Shown: positions 59,654 through 64,000 of the stretch, piece by piece | Layout of the letters: every line of letters begins with the position of its first letter | How positions within the stretch are numbered: the stretch's first letter is position 1 | Assembly (NCBI GenBank): GCA_050248955.1 | Contig: JBFWRK010000001.1 | Location: 372,001 to 436,000 of the forward strand | Source: JBFWRK01 sp050248955 | GTDB taxonomy: Bacteria > Actinomycetota > Acidimicrobiia > Acidimicrobiales > Ilumatobacteraceae | Length of the DNA: 64,000 nt | Direction: 5' to 3' | Made by a program: the position numbers and the translations under genes | Notes under the pieces: generated by a model | Seen by the model: the letters and a program-made list of their open reading frames with translations, nothing else | What the model was told of the DNA's origin: nothing | Database searches by the model: none

Positions 59654-61234
59654 GTGGCCCATGACGCGAAGCGAACCGATTCCGGGATCGAGGTGAAGCC
59701 GCTCTACACAGCGGCGGATCTGGAGCAGTGGGATCCCGACACGAAGCTGGGAGCTCCTGGCAAGCCCCCGTACACGCGGGGGATCTACCCGACGATGCAC
59801 CGCGACCGGCTCTGGACGATGCGCCAGTACGCCGGCTTCGGGAGCGCGGAGTCGACGAACCAGCGCTTCAAGTTCCTGCTCGACGCCGGCCAGACCGGCT
59901 TGTCGTGCGCGTTCGATCTCCCGACGCAGATGGGCTACGACTCGGACCATCCGCGCGCCGAGGGCGAGGTCGGCAAGGTCGGTGTCGCGATCGACTCGAT
60001 CGAGGACATGCGGCTGCTGCTCGCCGACATCCCGCTCGACAAGGTGACCACGTCGATGACGATCAACTCGACGGCCGCGATCCTGCTGCTGATGTACGAG
60101 CTCGTCGCCGAGGAGCAGGGCGTCGCGTCGAAGGAGATCAAGGGCACGATCCAGAACGATCTCCTGAAGGAGTACATCGCGCGCGGCACCTACGTGTATC
60201 CGCCGCGACCGTCGATGCGCGTGATCACCGACATCTTCGGGTACTGCAAGGATCGCATCCCGAACTGGAACACGATCTCGATCTCCGGCTACCACATCCG
60301 TGAGGCCGGCTCGACGGCGGTCCAGGAGATCGCGTTCACGATCGCCAACGGCATCGCCTACGTGGATGCCGCGATCGCCGCCGGCCTCGATGTCGACGAC
60401 TTCGCGCCGCGGCTCAGCTTCTTCTGGAACGCGCACAACAACTTCTTCGAAGAGGTGGCGAAGTTCCGCGCCTCCCGGCGGATCTGGTACCGCTTGATGA
60501 ACGACCGCTTCGGCGCGAAGAAGGAGTCGTCGAAGCTGCTCCGCTTCCACACGCAGACCGGCGGCTCGACGCTGACCGCCCAGCAGCCCGAGGCGAACAT
60601 CGTGCGCGTCGCCGTGCAGTCGATGGCGGCCGTGATGGGTGGCACGCAGTCGCTGCACACGAACGGCTACGACGAAGCGTTGAGCCTGCCGACCGAGCGC
60701 GCCGCTCGCATCGCGCTGCGCACGCAGCAGATCATCGGCTACGAGAGCGGGATCGTCGACACCCCTGACCCGCTCGCGGGCTCGTACTTCGTCGAGTCAC
60801 TGACCGACGAGGTCGAACGGCTGGCGTGGGAGTACATCGAGAAGATCGACGAGCTCGGTGGCGCGGTCGCCGCGATCGAGGCCGGGTACCAGATGGACGA
60901 GATCGAGCAGGCCGCGTACGAGTACGCGAAGTCGATCGACGACGGCGAGCGCGTCATCGTCGGCGTCAACCGGTTCGCGCTCGAGTCCGAGCCCGAGCCC
61001 GACGTCTTCCCGATCGATCCGGAGCTCCAGGCCACCCAGATCGCACGGGTGAAGCGGTTCAAGGCGGACCGCGACCAGGGCGAGGTCGAAACCCGGCTCG
61101 AGACCCTGCGCGCCGCGGCGAGGGGCACCGAGAACGTGATGCTGCCGATGCGCGAGGCGCTCAAGGCGAACGCGACCCTCGGCGAGGTCAGCGATGCGCT
61201 CCGGGACGTGTTCGGCATCCACCGTCCCGGCTGA
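59654..61234 (+). CDS. Methylmalonyl-CoA mutase family, catalytic domain only
   Basis: A 526-aa acyl-CoA mutase TIM-barrel subunit: YPTMHRDRLWTMRQYAGFGSAESTNQRF, GQTGLSCAFDLPTQMGYDSDHPRAEGEVGKVGVAIDSI, TSMTINSTAAILLLMYELVAEEQG, GTIQNDLLKEYIARGTYVYPPRPSMR, and SISGYHIREAGSTAVQEIAFTIANGIAYVDAAI. The RQYAG tyrosine and the Ala in SCAFDLPT follow the methylmalonyl-CoA pattern rather than 2-hydroxyisobutyryl-CoA mutase (Ile/Asp). The C-terminal B12-binding domain is absent; it must be a separate protein, not in this window. GTG 59654 is the start. Confidence 0.87.
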   Translation: MAHDAKRTDSGIEVKPLYTAADLEQWDPDTKLGAPGKPPYTRGIYPTMHRDRLWTMRQYAGFGSAESTNQRFKFLLDAGQTGLSCAFDLPTQMGYDSDHPRAEGEVGKVGVAIDSIEDMRLLLADIPLDKVTTSMTINSTAAILLLMYELVAEEQGVASKEIKGTIQNDLLKEYIARGTYVYPPRPSMRVITDIFGYCKDRIPNWNTISISGYHIREAGSTAVQEIAFTIANGIAYVDAAIAAGLDVDDFAPRLSFFWNAHNNFFEEVAKFRASRRIWYRLMNDRFGAKKESSKLLRFHTQTGGSTLTAQQPEANIVRVAVQSMAAVMGGTQSLHTNGYDEALSLPTERAARIALRTQQIIGYESGIVDTPDPLAGSYFVESLTDEVERLAWEYIEKIDELGGAVAAIEAGYQMDEIEQAAYEYAKSIDDGERVIVGVNRFALESEPEPDVFPIDPELQATQIARVKRFKADRDQGEVETRLETLRAAARGTENVMLPMREALKANATLGEVSDALRDVFGIHRPG

Positions 61235-61315
61235 CGTCGCATCCGGGCGGCTGCGCGGCGCCGAGGGCCGAGCCGGTCGCCGTCGCGCCGCTGCGGGTGG
61301 ACGACGGGGCAGCGC

Positions 61316-62173
61316 TCAGGCAGGCACGTCGATCAGCGGTTCATCGGCGGCATCGTGCTGCGCCGCCTCCATCTCTTCGGCGGTCATCGGCTCGAAGTGG
61401 TTCGCGGCGTCGAGCGCGGGGCCGATCAACCGGATGTCACCTGGCGTGCAGAACGCGTGGACGCCGGGCACGGAGAGCACGAACCTGACGCCGCGCTCGA
61501 TGTGCTCGTCGTCCAGGTGCGGCTCGTACCAGGTGTTCGCCGAGCGCATCCGATCCGGCGACCACGGACGGCGAGCGGCAGCCTTGATGATCATCACCCC
61601 GATGTCGCGCTCGGCGCAGAGCGACAGCAGGGCTTCGGCTGCTGAGCGGTACTCGCGGTCCGCCCAGTAGCCGGGGTAGATCGGGAACATCACGGTGTCG
61701 AGGTCGTACCGGCGCAACGCCTCGGCGTGCGTCGCCGGAGCGAGCGGACCGTGCCCGGTGATGCCGGCGAACCGTGTGACCCCTTCGTCCCGCAGCGCCA
61801 GGATCGTGTCGAAGGCCGGCGCGCGCGCCGTGAGGTCCTCGACGGAGATCACACCGTGCGCCTGGTAGAGGTCGAACGTGGTGCAGCCGAGCAGCTCGAG
61901 CGATCGGTCGGCCTGGGCGCGCACACCGTCCGGCTGCGTCCGGCCGGACTTGCAGGCGACGAACAGGCGGTCGCGCACCGCCGGGACCAACGGCCCGACG
62001 AGCGACTCCGCCTTCCCGTACGTCGGCGCGATGTCGAGGTGGTTGACGCCGGCGTCGAGCGCGAGCTGGAACGCACGCGCCGTGGCTTCCGGTGTCTCGT
62101 CCCCGAACGCGGCGCCGCCGAGGATCGCGAGCGATGACTGGTGGCCGGTGCGGCCGAGTCGGCGAGTCTCCAT
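61316..62173 (-). CDS. Aldo/keto reductase
   Basis: A 285-aa (alpha/beta)8 oxidoreductase. The catalytic tetrad is Asp47 and Tyr52 (HLDIAPTYGKAES), Lys75 (FVACKSGRT) and His106 (DLYQAHGV). The N-terminus METRRLGRTGHQSSLAILGGAAFGD is typical. It reduces an aldehyde or ketone with NADPH; the substrate is not indicated. ATG 62173 is the start, and the nitroreductase gene ends 11 bases upstream. Confidence 0.9.
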   Translation of the reverse strand: METRRLGRTGHQSSLAILGGAAFGDETPEATARAFQLALDAGVNHLDIAPTYGKAESLVGPLVPAVRDRLFVACKSGRTQPDGVRAQADRSLELLGCTTFDLYQAHGVISVEDLTARAPAFDTILALRDEGVTRFAGITGHGPLAPATHAEALRRYDLDTVMFPIYPGYWADREYRSAAEALLSLCAERDIGVMIIKAAARRPWSPDRMRSANTWYEPHLDDEHIERGVRFVLSVPGVHAFCTPGDIRLIGPALDAANHFEPMTAEEMEAAQHDAADEPLIDVPA

Positions 62174-62183
62174 GGAGACGACG

Positions 62184-62753
62184 CTACGCCGATACGTGGA
62201 GCAGCTCGACCGAGGGCCGGACCGGGGTCTCGATGTGCTGGTCACTCGGCCAGCCGAGGTAGACCGCGCCGACCAGACGGGTGCCGGGATCGAACTGGCA
62301 GAGCCCGATCGTGTTCGGCGCGTCGGCGATCGGCGGCGTCGACCAGTAGCTGGCGAGCCCGACCGCCGTTGCCCCGAGGAGGATGTTCTGGATGCCGGCT
62401 GCGACGGCATCACGGTCGTCGGCGCGCAGCCCGTCCCTGACCGGCGGCGCGCAACCGACCGCGAGCACGGCCGGTGTGCGGAGGTACTTCGTCAGCGTCT
62501 TCGCCCGCTTCACCTCGTCTCCCTGGTCGGCGGCGATCATGTCCGCGACCAACGCCTCGCCGAGGCGGGCGCGGCCATCGCCGGTGAAGAGTGCGAATCG
62601 CCACGGCCAGGTGCGCTTGTGGTTCGGGGCCCACATCGCCAGCTCGCACAGCTGGCCGACGAGCTCGGCCGGTACAGGACGGTCGCGGTCGACGAGCATG
62701 CTCGTGCGCCGTGCCCGGATCAGATCCGCCAGGTCGGAGAACGACATCGACAT
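62184..62753 (-). CDS. Nitroreductase-family FMN oxidoreductase
   Basis: A 189-aa protein: LADLIRARRTSMLVDRDRPVPAELVGQLCELAMWAPNHKRTWPWRFALFTGDGRARLGEAL (FMN-binding RR.S and APNHKRTWPWRF), then VAAGIQNILLGATAVGLASYWSTPPIADAP and LVGAVYLGWPSD. This is the small single-domain BluB/YdjA-like nitroreductase form. ATG 62753 is preferred, with a longer ATG at 62801 possible. Confidence 0.88.
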   Translation of the reverse strand: MSMSFSDLADLIRARRTSMLVDRDRPVPAELVGQLCELAMWAPNHKRTWPWRFALFTGDGRARLGEALVADMIAADQGDEVKRAKTLTKYLRTPAVLAVGCAPPVRDGLRADDRDAVAAGIQNILLGATAVGLASYWSTPPIADAPNTIGLCQFDPGTRLVGAVYLGWPSDQHIETPVRPSVELLHVSA

Positions 62754-62873
62754 GGCTCCCAGCATGCCGCTTCGATGCCAACTCTGCTCACCCGCGGACA
62801 TGACGTGTCCGGCGCTGATCAGAGACCGGGAGGAGGGTCAGAAGACGGGGTGAGCACGGAACCTGGCTTGGGG

Positions 62874-64000
62874 TCAGGGGACGAGGTGCCCGGCCTCGAG
62901 GCGCAGGATCTGGTCGGCGCGGGCGAAGGCGACGGCGCGATGCGAGACGGCCAGCACGGTCATCCCGGCGTCGGCGAGGTTCGACCAGAGCTGCAGCTCG
63001 GTCTCGACGTCGAGCGCACTCGAGAGGTCGTCGAGCACGACGAGCTCGGGTTCGTGCACGAGGGCGCGGGCCGTCGCGACCCGCTGGCGCTGACCGCCCG
63101 AGAGCCGCACACCGCGCGGCCCGATCAACGTGCGCAAGCCGTCGGGCATCGTCGAGATGTCGGTACCGACCGCCGCGAGCTCGAGCGCCGGGCCGAGCTC
63201 GTCGTCGGAGAACGAACCGAGCGCGATGTTGTCTGCCACCGAGTCGGAGATCAGCTGCGGCACCTGTGGGAGGAACGCGACGTTCGGAGGGACGAGGAAC
63301 TCGGCGCGGTCGGTCACGAGCGAACCGTTCCACCGGACCTCTCCGGTGGTCGTCGCCTGGTGCGCGAGGCCGAGGATCGCACGCAGGAGCGTGCTCTTGC
63401 CGGATCCGATCGGCCCGGTCAGCACCGTGAACGTACCGCGCTCGATCGAGAACGAGATGTCCTCGATACCCGCGCCGTTCTGGTAGCGAGCGCCGAGGTG
63501 GACGACGTCGAGCCGAACGAGTGGGACGCGAACGCGATGCCGCAGCGGTGGGCGCCGCCGGTCGTCGTGCAGGCCGATCGGCAACGCACGCGGCGCCACG
63601 GTGTGCTCGACGAGCTCGTCGGCGACGAGGTGTCGCATGCGTTCGAAGGCGACGCCGGCCTGCCGCCGGCGAGCGAGCACGCGCCCGATCATCCGTGGCA
63701 GGAAGCTCAGCCACCCGAGGTACGCCGTGAACAGCGCGAGCTCGCCGACACCGAACCGACCGGACGCCATCGCCGACGCGCTGACCAGCAGCACGAAGCC
63801 GAGACCGATGTCCGCCGCGCCCTGGCTGAACGCCTGCACGCCCTCGTCGAGGACGCGGTCGCGGACTGCTGTCCGGCGGCGCTGATCGACGAGCTTGCGG
63901 AGCCGGACGAGCGTCGGCTCGACGGCGTCGTTCACCTTCACCGTCGTGGCCGCCGCCATGATGTCGCCGAGGTACCCGCTGACTGCCGCAGTGGCGATGC
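62874..64000 (-). CDS. ABC exporter with fused membrane and ATPase domains, partial
   Basis: The right-edge gene is open at the 5' end; at least 375 residues are inside the window. The visible membrane domain ends with ADIGLGFVLLVSASAMASGRFGVGELALFTAYLGWLSFLPRMIGRVLARR. The ATPase has Walker A LTGPIGSGKST, Q-loop FLPQVPQLI, signature LSGGQRQRVATARAL and Walker B LVVLDDLSSALD. The residue after the Walker B Asp, normally the catalytic Glu, is Asp here, as in ATPases with weakened hydrolysis or degenerate sites of heterodimeric exporters. The substrate is unknown. Confidence 0.87.
   Translation of the reverse strand, partial: IATAAVSGYLGDIMAAATTVKVNDAVEPTLVRLRKLVDQRRRTAVRDRVLDEGVQAFSQGAADIGLGFVLLVSASAMASGRFGVGELALFTAYLGWLSFLPRMIGRVLARRRQAGVAFERMRHLVADELVEHTVAPRALPIGLHDDRRRPPLRHRVRVPLVRLDVVHLGARYQNGAGIEDISFSIERGTFTVLTGPIGSGKSTLLRAILGLAHQATTTGEVRWNGSLVTDRAEFLVPPNVAFLPQVPQLISDSVADNIALGSFSDDELGPALELAAVGTDISTMPDGLRTLIGPRGVRLSGGQRQRVATARALVHEPELVVLDDLSSALDVETELQLWSNLADAGMTVLAVSHRAVAFARADQILRLEAGHLVP

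Overview
The window is high-GC actinobacterial-type chromosome. The features pointing that way are frequent GTG/TTG starts, many 4-base ATGA/GTGA gene overlaps, an LPxTG wall-anchor protein, a luciferase-like (probably F420-type) oxidoreductase and a DUF3048 lipoprotein. A lineage such as Acidimicrobiia would fit, but that placement is inference. Gene density is very high: only one stretch (49.29-49.97 kb) exceeds 300 bases without a gene. I see no rRNA, tRNA, CRISPR array or complete insertion sequence.

The most interesting content is two lasso-peptide (RiPP) systems interleaved with a surface-polysaccharide locus. System 1 (0-5.6 kb) runs leftward: a 54-aa precursor, a short asparagine-synthetase-like cyclase, an HprK-like kinase and an ABC exporter that leaves the window. 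A PqqD-like B1 protein and a nucleotidyltransferase lie beside it. System 2 (17.7-23.4 kb) has a nucleotidyltransferase, B1, a full-length cyclase, a 59-aa precursor, a PRMT-like methyltransferase and a second HprK-like kinase. Neither precursor is obvious from ORF length, but both carry the leader pattern Y..P.(L/I)...G.....T with identical spacing. Both put an Asp at core position 9 and both have two Cys in the tail. The only leader-peptidase-like B2 protein seen (transglutaminase fold, Cys/His/Asp) is at 35.3 kb, inside the glycan locus, and may serve both systems. The second kinase and the methyltransferase predict decorated lasso peptides.

Between and around these lie the glycan genes (8.8-17.7 and 23.4-42.5 kb): an O-antigen polymerase/ligase-like protein, about ten glycosyltransferases including one 1050-residue protein with three glycosyltransferase modules, a tyrosine autokinase with a Wzz domain, a WbsX/GH99-like protein, several methyltransferases, an acyltransferase, a Wzm/Wzt-type ABC exporter, GalE, a DUF4012 protein and an FkbM methyltransferase. 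The part from about 27.8 to 33 kb is visibly more AT-rich than the rest and ends inside wzt, so this looks like a swapped serotype cassette. A SIR2 deacylase and an uncharacterised gene pair sit at 6.5-8.9 kb.

From 40 kb rightward the content becomes more housekeeping-like. There are two toxin-antitoxin pairs (MazF-type, and a RelE/Phd-type pair bracketed by ~90-bp direct repeats), a rhodanese-ThiF sulfur-carrier enzyme and a cobalamin-binding sensor overlapped with a diguanylate cyclase. These are followed by a Tat/lipoprotein amidohydrolase, a DUF3048 lipoprotein, an EamA transporter, a class II aldolase, an AceE-like dehydrogenase, a site-2 protease and a fasciclin lipoprotein. The window ends with a kinase-oxidoreductase fusion gene broken by a frameshift, a SulP transporter, a methylmalonyl-CoA mutase catalytic subunit, an aldo/keto reductase, a nitroreductase and a second ABC exporter running off the right edge.
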